DNA of 64,000 bases from Branchiostoma floridae (taxonomy: Eukaryota; Chordata; Leptocardii; Amphioxiformes; Branchiostomatidae). Below, in pieces: positions 22,076-32,942 of the stretch. A model generated the notes under the pieces. That model was given only the letters and a program-made list of their open reading frames with translations. It was not told where the DNA came from and made no database searches. The stretch's first letter is position 1, and each line of letters begins with the position of its first letter. The stretch covers positions 14,760,213-14,824,212 of the forward strand of contig NC_049997.1 in NCBI RefSeq assembly GCF_000003815.2, read 5' to 3'. The translations under genes were made by a program, and so were the position numbers.

Positions 22076-22497
22076 GTACTTACTGAATGATTTTTTAAGC
22101 CTTCTAGCTCCTAAGGTATGGGAAGAACTCCCTTCTGGCCTCTCCTTTCACCTTGACATTTCAACTACTTAGTATCAATTACCGGTAGTTACATTACATA
22201 CTGCATCATTGGCAGTACTATGATAGTTCATTGCCACACCAAATGTATTCAGGCTATCATCAAAATCGTGTGTCTACCCTAAGGTATAATCATGTGCTTG
22301 GAAGCTGGGTACAGGCCAGTTTTGCTGGCAAAAACTTGTTGCCAATGGTCTAGTCTGATAATTGGATTTATCTGACTAGAGCGGTATTCAAAGGCTGGAT
22401 GATACAGTCAAACTTATGTCTGCATATGGATGACTAGCCATTGTGGTCCCCTTTTTTTATTTTTAAAAATTATTTTTTCATTGACTCAAGTACAGTA
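22076..22497. other. Non-coding DNA, no feature seen
   Basis: AT-rich sequence between the 147-bp duplication and an A-family repeat. No gene or repeat recognised. Confidence 0.4.
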
Positions 22498-22875
22498 GAT
22501 ACCGGTACAGAAAATTCAGGTACAGGTACAGTCCAGGTTCAAAGGATCTGGACCTATTGTTTGTGAAAACTTGTGAATGTGCGATACTCAAAACAATGAT
22601 CCTTTTTTTGCTGTTTGATAGAGTGCCCGATGTTCACTGGCATTTTCAAATACTATGATATAATCTTCATGTAAGCAACACTAACTGTCTCTGACTAAGA
22701 CCAAGTATGACTGTGCTCTTGTCATTTTCTTGGACCCGTAAGCCCCTAAACATGCTAACATCTGCCGACATAATCTGTATTAATTTTCTAATCTGTCTAA
22801 AATCCTGTCCACTGATTTTTTTCAGGTCTGATTTCCTTGGACCGGCCCAACAAGAAAAAAAAGTTTGTACCCCTA
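22498..22875 (+). repeat. Dispersed repeat (A family), copy 2
   Basis: Starts with ATACCGGTACAG and ends near TTTGTACCCCTAG. The interior has GTCCAGGTTCAAAGGATCTG, ACCTATTGTTTGTGAAAAC, CTTGTGAATG and, near the end, TTTTTTCAGGTCTGATTTCC, GGACCGGCCCAACAAGAAAA. The same order of words is seen in copies 3 and 4. Confidence 0.75.
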
Positions 22876-23990
22876 GACTCAACCATGACAAATCCTGTCT
22901 AGTGCAGCTCACTAGTCTACTGTGACCAGTTTCTTCTCAGCCCTCGAGTGGACTCCCTATAGACAGGTTTGAGTACATAGAAGTGGAATGATTAATATCC
23001 ACATCAGTCTACATCTACATTTAATCACTTATCAAATAGCCTCAAACAATGCCATGATCCCATTCTATCACAGAATACGGCTTCAAGCACAAGAAACAGA
23101 AGTGCGGGTGCCAAAACGTCCACCAAGATGACATCAGAAAAGCTGTCATGACACCTTTCCAAACTAAATCAATTGCAAAGGATTTGGCGACACAGGAAAC
23201 ACTTTGTATGCACGCCCTGTCCGTGATCATAGACTCCACTCCCGAGCAATCAAGTACGAAGAAAAGACATGGGAAATACATTTTTTCACAGCTCTAGCTG
23301 ACGAAAATTGAGTTCTGCAACATCAAAACGAAAAGTACTCAGTCAGCGCCAATCATTCGAGAAGAGCCTCCTGAGTGAGTGAACAGCGTGCTCCTTCATT
23401 GAAGTAGCCTGAGTTGTTCTGTAACAGATGATCGCAAGAAATCAGGGCGGAACTGTAGTGGCCATTAGCTGTGAGACAAATGCATTCTCCTTTCAATTGA
23501 AAAACATCGGAAATGCACTTTCAGGCGATGGAATGAGGGACTGAAAAACGTCAGGAGGCTTTGTGATACATGAGAGGCATTATGTTCTGTAACAGCTATT
23601 TGCAGGTGCTGTAACAGTGTATGGGTTTTACTTTAACCCTAGAAAGGCCATCATAACTCTTAATGCAACCATGCATGTATATCTGATGTATTGCCTTTCC
23701 TTTGTGTGCCAGCAAGCATCATTACTTTTACTATTGACACTTCACAGATGTTTACTTCTTATAGAAACCAAACAATCACCACCTCACAATCAGCGCAGAA
23801 TGGCCAAAATATATGATTTGTATGAATAGCTGTTGGTGAACGAATGGAAAGAAGGCTCTTATGTGGCATGCCTTGTGCTGATTTGAAGTCTATTTGTTAC
23901 TAACTGAAAAAGGGGGCTCATCGGCCAGCCAATGTGAAATATTACCTGAGTGCTGATGGACCTATAAAAAGCAGAGTGCAATTGTGATAG
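22876..23990. other. Non-coding DNA with a possible conserved island
   Basis: No gene recognised. The 23040-23290 part is GC-richer and non-repetitive, with words such as GCTGTCATGACACC and TTGCAAAGGATTTGG that resemble MEIS- and SOX/TCF-like sites. This is a weak suggestion of regulatory sequence. Confidence 0.3.
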
Positions 23991-23999
23991 CGAGCACCC

Positions 24000-24245
24000 G
24001 ATGGGTACCATCATCCTAATGTGCCGGGTGGTATTACTGCGGACAATTCTACCCGCGCCTTGTGCCGGCCCAATTTATGATGCCTAACCTTTTGGTGTAC
24101 AAGGTGCACCGAGCGATAAAGGGTAGAAATAACTGCCAGGTGCGGGGGGCGCTCATGCATGCTAATGACGCCATCTCCTCAAGATTTCCAAAGTGATCTG
24201 GGGTAGGGCGATACGTCTTTTGTTATGGTGCCCGGCGTGTAGCCT
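24000..24245. promoter_or_regulatory. GC-rich non-coding island, candidate regulatory element
   Basis: About 245 bp of clearly higher GC and CpG content inside AT-rich DNA. It holds no long open frame and no repeat shared with the rest of the window. Words of interest are CAGGTG (E-box, in GCCAGGTGCGG), GCTAATGACGCCATC and TTTATCGC on the reverse strand. It resembles a conserved non-coding element, but conservation is not visible from one genome. Confidence 0.3.
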
Positions 24246-26040
24246 TACTGTTGGATGTTTGACCCAGGGACCGTGTTACTCACCCATACACTCCATCTTC
24301 AACTTCTCAGCCATCACCATAGTGCTGCCACAGCCTGCAATGGGGCTACTTACAGGGTCTTAAGCTCAAGGGACAAGGAAGAGATTTCAGGCTGGCTCTT
24401 TCACACTTGTACTAAAAATCTTTTCCACTTTTATGATTGGAATGCTAATGATCTTGTTTGAGCATAGTGTAATGATAAAATCAACTCAGGTACAGAGAGC
24501 AACTAAATCCAAAATTGGCCCTGCCCTTTTTTGTCACTATTCTTGCCTTGGGCAACACTAAGTTAATCTTTTAATTCTGAAATTTCTTTGGAAACATTCA
24601 ACAAAATGACGAAATGAAGAGAGACTAAGGGTTATGATGAAAAATGCCATCTGCCTACTGCATTTTTTGAAGGCACAGTCTTTGAACTTTGGGCCGCTGT
24701 TTTGATGTTGATTTAACTTACAGTTCAGCATATTCTTCACAATCCCAGATCCAACAAAAGAACTTGATGTAGCCTTATAGATGATGAATACGGTTGAAAT
24801 AACAAGTCCCACAAGCTCTGCGACTTTCAAGATGGAACTGCAAACAGATTTTAATGAACTTATGTATCATAAACGATCAAGCAACATCCAATATCTTCGT
24901 CGTCAGACTAAAATGAAAGAAGTCATGACGCAGAGGAAATAAAGGCTAAATGATGCTATCAGTTTTAATACCGGGTGTAACAAGTTGACATTGTGCGTTC
25001 CTGCAGAATTTGTCAAACTTTGCTCTATCTAATTAAGATTCAATACAGTCTTGTACACTGTAGCAGAGTTATAAAAGGTGGTATCAATTTGTTCAAATGA
25101 AGGTACTAATAAGTATGTAATTATTGGATGTAATACTATGTGATGCTAATCTACTATAATTATAAATACAACTTTGTGTATTTCTATTGAAGTTACCATC
25201 ATTTGAGGAAACATGTCACTGTTACGAAGTTAAGATTTTCAGTAAATTGATTTATGGCAAATTTGCAATAGCTTTATTTTGTGGTAGAAGTGAAATTAAG
25301 GTTTTCACAGTGTTTTAATCAAATTTTCTGATTAAAACTAGTACAAGTCAGACATGTATGCAAAAAATAGACATATTTGCAGGTCATCCCCGAACTCCCC
25401 AAAATAGAATCAAAGAAAATTGTCAAGATTTACAGACTTTGAGGTCTACATCAAGTATCTATATTGTACAGTCAATGGAAATTGAGTCATTGATTTCTAA
25501 AACAATAACGCATAAATGGAAAATAAAAATTGGGCTGATTCATAATAATCATCAATTCAGTCTATGACACTAAAAATGCATTTAGAATTTAAATTGGGTT
25601 TATCTGACAATAATCATAATACATTATATTTCTGTTTTTATGTCTAAGATGTTAATTAAGAACATGATAGTGATTGTCTAATTAATGGTTTGATTCTGCG
25701 CCAAGGGAGTAAAAGAAAACTTAAGAAAAATAAAGAAGAATACGATGCAACTTGCCATGATTATCTTAATGTCTCAAAAGTCATTAAAGCTTTACTGACT
25801 TATTGATCTTAATTTGCATATTGATTAGAATACAATTTTTAATATTTTTCACATTGTATTTCTTTTGAATGATTGATTAACCACCATGTCTAATTTACAA
25901 CCGTAACAAAAGATGGCTTTAATCTTCACTTAATGATTGTTTTTTGAAGGGTTTTTACATTTTTGACAAAACAAACATACATAAGGGGAATGACCCGTTG
26001 ACTTCGAAATGGCATTTGAAATATTAGTTAGTTGCTGTAT
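24246..26040. other. AT-rich non-coding DNA
   Basis: No gene seen. It contains repeated homeodomain-core words (TTAATTAAG near 25650, CTAATTAATGG near 25680), which are expected by chance at this AT content. The minus-strand frame 24558-24830 has no known domain. Confidence 0.4.
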
Positions 26041-26044
26041 AATG

Positions 26045-26360
26045 CATCTTGCCTGAGGCAGAGATCCCACAATGATAGATCTGGATTACAGCGCGCTCTT
26101 CATGCCAGCCAACAACTGCCTGTTTATTGGATTTGTGACAGTGATAGCGTGTTGGAGGATCTGGCTGCCGTAGAGTCCGCCACTCAGCGTATTGACATGT
26201 GCATACTAATGAGCTCTCTCGCAAATCTTGTTATCAAATCAGGATGGCCGTCACACAATCCTCTTCACTTGTTCTATTTACGCTGCGCGCTAATTTTACG
26301 GATCATATCATCTGGACCGCAGATCCGATGCAATGCAAAATGTGGAAAAACTTCAGCTTG
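26045..26360. promoter_or_regulatory. Non-repetitive island, candidate regulatory element
   Basis: A roughly 315-bp block of balanced composition flanked by AT-rich DNA. A plus-strand frame (26032-26403) is open but has no recognisable domain, and its codon use is unlike the SND1 exons. It contains GTGCATACTAATGAGC (POU/homeodomain-like) and GTTTATTGGATTTGTGACAG (a TTTATTG Hox/Cdx-like word). Regulatory role is inference. Confidence 0.25.
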
Positions 26361-26488
26361 GTGGGATGATTTACTACATGCATATGACAATTCCCTATTA
26401 TAATTCTAAAATATCATTGATGGTACATGTACTTCTATCATTACGGAGAATTATACATGTAGAGCCCCCTTAAATCATTGTTTGATTC

Positions 26489-26559
26489 AAGGAATTTTAC
26501 AACATAGAGTACTCTATTCAATGGAATTTTACAACATATTCAATGGAATTTTACAACAA
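26489..26559 (+). repeat. Short tandem repeat, about three copies
   Basis: The word GGAATTTTACAACA occurs three times in succession, twice preceded by ATTCAAT, with a spacing of about 38 and 22 bp. Confidence 0.8.
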
Positions 26560-27716
26560 TGCGCCATTTAGAATGACAATGCCCATAGTAACGTTATGAA
26601 ATAATGATTGTTTTACAGAGTATTCAAGCAGTCTTCCCTGATTTGGGCAAGGAGGATTAAATAGATTGGTACCTCTGCCATTGTTTTGTATTTTGGTTGG
26701 GTAATTTTGCGAAGTATAATGCTCATAGTCTTATTTGGCAACTTACAGCTCCCTAACCATGTTCTAACATTTGGTGGTAGTTTTATGAAGAATTCCCTGT
26801 GACATCTCGATTTGCAGGGACTTGTTACCAGGGTGTGAACGATGACCACTGACCATCTGTCAAAACCAGAGATATTCCTTTTATTTCCTGGACTCAGGCC
26901 AAAATCAATGTGTGCGGAAAAGTCATCCATAAAATCAAGGTGGTGTGGCCTTGCAGTGTCCAATAAAGATAGCTGCAAGTTTGCCCCAAGTCTAGTCAGG
27001 GCAAATCCATTTGGAAATTAGGTAGGCAGTGGCCAGGAGGCTATTTTTAACTCAAAAATGGAATATTCAAGAATAAAAAGAATGTAAGGTCCTACAAACA
27101 TTGGTAAAAATGAAGTCTTAAAGAGTCAAGATCATAATAATTATAATAGCCTTCTTTTCTTATGTCAGTTAATGGGTAAGGCAGATGAAAAAACTAACAT
27201 GATGTACAATATATGCAAATAAGGACCTCATTTGCATAATTAAATAGAAACGCACAAAATACAGCAGTTGTGAAGTTTAAAATCATTTGGTAAATGTATG
27301 GGGTGGTGGAACTCTGGTCTTTTATCCTTGATTGATAAAATACAGTTACTGTACATAAAATAGTGCTAGTTTATTACCAATCTCTCCTTTCATGCCCTGC
27401 TATCAAAGTCAATTGTCTCTATAGGGGGTAGGTGTATAGCCTGTGAAATACTATATACACATCGAAGGGCAGCATTCCTTTACTACAAAGTCAATAACTG
27501 CTATAAACACTGTCAGATGAAACTGTAAAAGAGCTGAAATGAAAGTGTATCTTTATGATGTCAAGGATGTCAGGACTGGGCACAATAGTTAATTTTTGAT
27601 GGGTTCACACCATGTGCAAGTTACTTGTACAAGTGCAATCAACAATGCCCCGAAAGACCATTCAGGGGACTTGTAAACTTTTGTCTAAGCATGAGGACAG
27701 GTGCGTCGATGAAGGT
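26560..27716. other. Non-coding DNA, no feature seen
   Basis: No recognisable gene. The 121-codon minus-strand frame at 26613-26978 has no known domain. The remainder is AT-rich. Confidence 0.4.
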
Positions 27717-27995
27717 TAGACATCCAGGTAATAAGATACGCCAAAAAGCATTTACTCGAGCAGTTGGAGATGATTTTGGACATGGTCAGACGTTTCAGAT
27801 AGCATCTTTCGTCAGTGAGATCTCTTTTGTATATCAATCGATTCACAGCTAAGATATAAAAACCCTCTCCAGTAAGATTTATCCAGAGTTACTGACGAAA
27901 GTTGCCGGATGACTGTCTGAAACATCTGACCGTTTCCAAAATCATATTCAGTTGCTTGTAATGAGTAACTGCTTTTTGGCATATGAGGGCATGTG
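27717..27995. mobile_element. Fold-back repeat element, copy 1
   Basis: The left arm has ATACGCCAAAAAGC, GGTCAGACGTTTCAGATAGC and CTTTCGTCAGTGA. The right arm carries their inverses (TTACTGACGAAAG, CTGTCTGAAACATCTGACCG, GCTTTTTGGCATAT). The arms pair over about 100 nt each around a short centre. A second copy with the same arms is at 60562-60752. This is a non-coding inverted-repeat transposon; family not assigned. Confidence 0.8.
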
Positions 27996-28079
27996 GTCAC
28001 TTTAGACAAGTTTCTTAATGGGTATCTACATGTAAGAGCAACCAAAAAGTGGTCATATTGTACAGTCATTTGGTCCTTA

Positions 28080-28206
28080 TAATACATGTACCTGGTATAT
28101 ATATATAGAGGTGATCACTTGCATAGGTTTGAATGTTTAGTTACTGTACAATATTAAATGCCAGGTGGCCCTTATGTGGAGGTGGTCACTTGTACAAAGT
28201 TTGACT
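28080..28206. mobile_element. Decayed TIR-element end (GGTGGTCACTTGTACA family)
   Basis: Repeats of GAGGTGATCACTTGCA and GAGGTGGTCACTTGTACA, followed by AAGTTTGACTG, resemble the subterminal and terminal words (AGGTGGTCGCT, GGTTTGACTG) of the element at 12543-13065. The other end is not identifiable. Confidence 0.4.
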
Positions 28207-28801
28207 GAACATACAAGACTATATGTAACTCCATTCACAATACAAATCATCCTGACGTGTTTCAAGATCAAAAACGCCCATCCAAAAATCCGTACAAAAA
28301 GCATTCCCATGTTAATTTCCCCATTCCCACATGTTCGGGAATGACTAGTACCAAATATAAAGCCCATGGAATCCAAGGCTTCAATGCCCCAAAGCTGTTC
28401 TAAATGGTTTTGCACAGACTGAATGGTGTTCACACTGGGCTGACAGATGTCCTGGGTGCAGGCACGCAGAACAGGAAATGTTTGGGATTAGGCATTACAA
28501 TGCCCCTAAGCTGATTAGTAGGCAGTACTTTAGATTTATGCTGAAGTTCAGAATCAGGAAAGTGCAAAGTGAATATCAAAAGGACTTTTTCTAGTCAGAA
28601 CACTAATACTAATAGAATGTCATAGAACCCACTATTTTGGCAACAGTCACAAGAAAAATGTTAAAACTTAATCTATGACAACTTTGAAAGCTGGATCTGA
28701 AGGGTGAGGGATCCTAATGCCCAAATGGTCTGAATACTTTCCTTTGGACAGCATGATTATTTCTGAATAGGTTGCTATTTTGTCATCATGTACATCTATT
28801 T
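28207..28801. other. Non-coding DNA, no feature seen
   Basis: No gene or repeat recognised. Confidence 0.4.
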
Positions 28802-29012
28802 CCTACAGTTACACCATAATCATAGTATCATTCAAGGTAGGTAGGTACATGAAGTCTAAAAGCCCTTTTGAAGCCATAGTGGTGGGTACTTTTTCTTCAA
28901 GCACATTATATTTTCTACAGTTGTACCACAACCATAGCATCATTCAACGTAGTCAGGACTGGTAGTCCCATAGCCTTTTTTGAAGCCATAGTGGCAGTTA
29001 GGCCACTTTGTC
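28802..29012 (+). repeat. Two-copy tandem duplication, period 112 bp
   Basis: Units starting at 28802 and 28914 share CTACAGTT, ACCA(T/C)AA(T/C)CATAG(T/C)ATC, ATTCAA(G/C)GTAG, GCC.TTTTTGAAGCCATAG and TGG(T/C/A)GG. There is a 20-bp unshared segment between the shared blocks. Confidence 0.8.
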
Positions 29013-29084
29013 TAGGGAACAGTATTGGACATTGGAGTCTATCACTTTCCTACCAAGTTTACCTCCCAACTTAAGTCAGGTACC

Positions 29085-29240
29085 TGCTTTTACACTTGTG
29101 TGGATAGAGGAGAGTTAATATGTAAAGTGCCTTTTCAAAGGGCACAAAATCCAGCCAGAAATGCCCGAAATCAGACCCGTGACCACTCAAACATTTAATA
29201 TCGCACCATAGCATTGATGTGAAGTGCTGAAATTGTTTCA
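29085..29240 (-). mobile_element. Old tRNA-SINE remnant
   Basis: On the minus strand a B-box-like GGGTCTGATTTCG is followed by TTTGAAAAGGCACTTTACAT and a CACACAAGTGTAAAAGCAGG tail. This is the body organisation seen in the SINE at 7553-7816 (GGGAAAGGCATTTTACAT). Confidence 0.4.
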
Positions 29241-30670
29241 TACAGTCCCTGACATGACATTCTCCTAAAGTCACTTCCACATAATACCTTACTGGGGACA
29301 CCAAGTCTGCAGAGACACTTCAACACCTGCTGTCACAGCAATCAGCATCATCCTTGCTATCCAGGATGACACTTTATACCTCATCAATGTCAACTCCACA
29401 CCCAAGCCTATAGTAAAGCACCTTAAGTAGCTCCTGTCTTATCAAGAGTAAACAGGCCCTTGTAAGTAGGAAACGATGTGACACTTGCAGCTCTATGCTT
29501 TATACAATGATGGCCAACAATTCAACTCAATTTGAAGGATGGCTTGTGGAAGGCTTTGTGTATGTTCAGACTTAACCACAGAAGCTCATGTCACAGATAC
29601 CTAATGTCTTTACCAGGAGTTAATAAAGCCTTTTTCGCCACATAACAAGACAGGATGGTCACTTGAAGGATACAGACTACATTAATAAGACTACAGTTAT
29701 CTTTCCTCCCTAAGTCAGAAACATTATGTCCGAGACATTAGCTTCACTCATTGAGAGTGAGGACTAACTAGAGGCAAATCTACAAAACAAATAAAAAAAC
29801 TAAAATGTTCAAAACCCCCTTCTCTTGTGCGCCATCTTCAAAATCTAAACAGCCCACCATGGAAAACAATGAACATGTCAAACATTCTGCCTTCTAACTC
29901 TTCGTGGCAGGTCTATCAGTGAGCATTATGACCTGATCACCAAAGTCACCTTCGCTGACCTTCAACCATCCTTGTACCTCCACATCCTGGCAAATAGAGT
30001 ACTTACCAACCATGATCAGTGACTGTTCAAGGCCAAAAACATGGCTAGGTGCATAGAGAAGTTGTGCTTTTGTCATGAGTGGAGTCGATTTCAGTGGAAA
30101 AATTGCAAAAGTACCTCCAATCACTGTTAAACTTAAAGGGACGTTACTTCTTCAGTCGTTCATGGTCACTTCAATGGCTGGAACAACTGGTGTAAGCGTA
30201 ATAAGAAAAACTATTCTACTTTACCTTCATGTTTTGAATGGACCTCTTCGAGCATACAAATCGTCAAGGTCAAAATATTCCATGGCGCCTCCTTTGTTGA
30301 CCTTCGGTCATTCTTGTGCACACGCCATCATTTCTTGATGAACGAGTTCTGACCGTGGCCAGTGACCGCTCAAGGCCAGCATCCACATCCATGTACATAA
30401 TACATTAGTCAGACTTTTGTTAAGGGCATCAACTAGTCACAAGATCTCCTAAGCACTACTCATCACCATTCCAGAGGGAAGGTGCTTCCTAGGCCGTCCA
30501 CAGACATGGAAATGGTGCACTTTGTCTTCAGAGCTATGAATTTTGGTCCTAATTTTCTTCCTGCTGCCTAACACTGCAAACAATAGAGAACTGGGAGCCA
30601 AAAGGTTGCTTCTAAGGTTGAATGGAACTTTTCAAGCCTACTGCTTTTCAGTAAGGTCAATGACCACTAG
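29241..30670. other. Non-coding DNA, no gene
   Basis: No gene recognised. Several AAGGTCA / GGTCACTT words cluster at 30140-30400; they resemble nuclear-receptor half sites but could be repeat-derived. Confidence 0.35.
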
Positions 30671-31070
30671 GTGTGGGTACAGGTATAGAAAAGTCAGGTC
30701 CTGATATAGTCCAGGTCTGGACCTGAACCTGGACCTATTTGTCTGTGTAAACTTGTGAATGGGCAATATACAAAGCTATGGTCCATTTCACTTTGAAGGA
30801 TTCTGTTTAGTGACTTCCACTGGCATCTTAAAGTCCAACCTAATGTAAACAATACTAATTTTGACCAAGTTTGACTGTAGAAACTTGATAAAAATGACGA
30901 ATCAACTCTCCTTTACTCCGCTCTTGTAATTTTCTTGGACCAGTAAGCCCCAAAACACGTGAATGCCTGCCGATAAGATCCCATATCCTGATTTTTTTTC
31001 AGGTCCGCTTTTTCTGGACCGGTCCAACAAGAAAAAACGGTACCGGTACACTGTACTGGTACCCACCCCT
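30671..31070 (+). repeat. Dispersed repeat (A family), copy 3, full-looking
   Basis: Bounded by GTGTGGGTACAGGTATAG at the left and TACTGGTACCCACCCCT at the right. These are inverse to each other (GGGTAC...GTACCC), so the family has short terminal inverted repeats. The interior matches copies 2 and 4 (ACCTGAACCTGGACCTATTT, ACTTGTGAATGGGC, TTTTTTCAGGTCCG, GGACCGGTCCAACAAG). Confidence 0.75.
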
Positions 31071-31943
31071 AATGCCCACCACTCCATTTCCTCATGCAAA
31101 ATTTAGCAGCCAGGGAAGCAATCAAGACGGTTGTCTCAGATTGGATGATGAGTGGTCACTCTACAGTCCTCACTCATCAACAATCAACTGATGATTCAAG
31201 GTCTCCGGAACAGTGAAGAGCCAAGATGTCTAAGTTGCACTACACATGACCCTTTGGACTTGCACACAATCAAAAAGAACTAAAACTTAACCCAACAGCT
31301 CAACCCAAAGTCTAAACTATGACCAACCACAACTCATATCAATTTCTAAATATAGAATGCAATATGTATTGCTCAGAATACTGCAAGGTTATGAATTTTT
31401 ACTTCCATTTCCAATATTGTTTTCCAGATAAAACTCTAAGACTTTTTTCTGTCTAGAACGTGGCAAGCAAAATCCCTTTAACATTGGACTAAAAGGAAAG
31501 CATGGAGGTTCAACCGAGTTGTTATCCCTTCTCTTTGTCATTATGGATCTGAGTGTACAACTAAGTTGACAGTTTCATCCCAGTTACCGTCTCAGAGGGC
31601 AGACACTTCACTGCAAGGTAACCTGCTTATATTGCCTCGATCTCCGTGGAGGCTGGGAGAAGGCAGATCTCTCATCGTCTTGTCTCTAGCTTAGCCTTAC
31701 CGTTGACATGACAGCACCTACATGTTCTTATCAGCTATGGCAATGTCAGGGGCTTTGGTGTGGAGGCAAGCCAGATAGTCTGCATGGGTGGCTTTTCTAT
31801 GAAAAGGCTGTGAACATATCAACAATCTAAGTTAAACTTTGAAACCTGGATGTAAGCTCCACTGAAGTATGACGGATGCTACAACCAAAATGGTTTCAAT
31901 ATTTCATATCAGCAACATGAACTATAAAATTATGTAAACATCA
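31071..31943. other. Non-coding DNA, no gene
   Basis: No gene recognised. A GC-richer patch at 31610-31800 is non-repetitive and could be regulatory. Confidence 0.35.
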
Positions 31944-32322
31944 TCCGGACCTGAACCTGGACCTTATTGTCTGTGAAAACTTGTGAATGGGTGATATTCA
32001 AAACAATGGTGACCGTCCATTTCACTACAAAGGAATTTGATTGTTCACGGTAAGTATCCAACTTCTACAGGCATTTTGAAATCCTATCTTCATGTATGTA
32101 CGTAATGTCTCTGTTAAGTTAGACTGACTTTGACTGTAGAAACTTGGTAAAAATGAATAATATCAATTCACCACTACTTTGCTTTGTTATTTTCTTAGAC
32201 CAGTAATATAAGCCCCAAAACTTATGACAGCCTGCCGGTATAATCTGTCCATTTTCTATTCAGTCCAATATCCGCTCCGCTGATCCGTTTTTTCCAGACC
32301 GGTCCAACAAGAAAATGGTACC
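31944..32322 (+). repeat. Dispersed repeat (A family), copy 4
   Basis: Carries CCGGACCTGAACCTGGACC, ACTTGTGAATGGGTGATATT, AGCCCCAAAACTTATGA and GACCGGTCCAACAAGAAAAT, in the same order as copies 2 and 3. The left terminal GGGTAC segment is lost. Copies 3 and 4 lie 0.9 kb apart in the same orientation. Confidence 0.7.
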
Positions 32323-32844
32323 CTGACAACTAGTAGGGATAATTGAAAACTGCCAAAAATTTCATATCTGCCAAATGCTTCAGCATCTTGTCAGTTACTT
32401 CATCTGGGCGATACGGAACAAACTTTCTGTCATGCGGGACTTATAATAACTGCTCCAAGCCATGTATTTTTATTTTCATAAAACCGCTGCAATTTCACTT
32501 ACCTCGTGATATCATATCATATTGCAGCAGAACATACAGTTGACAGTTGGATATGGTGCGTGATCGCTCAAACGCACATGGAGAATCCAAGGCAATACTG
32601 CCATGATTACTTTTGTGATGGAATAAGTCTGATCGTATCTAACTCTGCAATACCCTTCTTATAACTTCAATATAAATCCCAGTGTCAAAAGCTGAATGTG
32701 ATTCCTAGGTTTAATTCTTGCTGACACTGAAACTGGGTTCACCAGTTAATACTTGGTGCATGAAGGAACTCAGCAGTCATCTTTCTATGTTGAGGTTAGA
32801 CTAAGCCTTCTGGAACCTTTATATTAATCTCTAACCAGATCCAT
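32323..32844. other. Non-repetitive non-coding DNA
   Basis: No gene. The 32340-32640 part has a composition like the candidate regulatory islands and contains TTTTATTTTCATAAAACC, a Hox/Cdx-like word cluster. Confidence 0.3.
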
Positions 32845-32942
32845 GGTGCGTAATGTATAGTATCAAACTTCCCGTAGGTGCCCATTTGACTCCCTTAGCC
32901 GGCTACACTCCTTGGCCAGCTTTGATACTATCTTATGGCACC
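32845..32942. repeat. 98-nt imperfect hairpin
   Basis: The left arm GGTGCGTAATGTATAGTATC (continuing AAA) can pair with the right arm TTTGATACTATCTTATGGCA (continuing CC). ATAGTATCAAA/TTTGATACTAT is an 11-bp perfect core, with further paired blocks down to GGTG(C)/(G)CACC. The loop is 53 nt. It may be a small fold-back repeat or an expressed hairpin RNA; the loop is large for an animal microRNA precursor. Confidence 0.6.

Noticed and set aside
26613-26978. 121-codon minus-strand frame
   Set aside because: No recognisable domain, no splice or start context, composition like surrounding DNA.
32495-32540. Strong donor-like CACGAG/GTAAGTG on the minus strand
   Set aside because: The upstream peptide (VLLQYDMISR) does not match the SND1 segment expected before VEVEVE, and the phase is wrong for the next exon.
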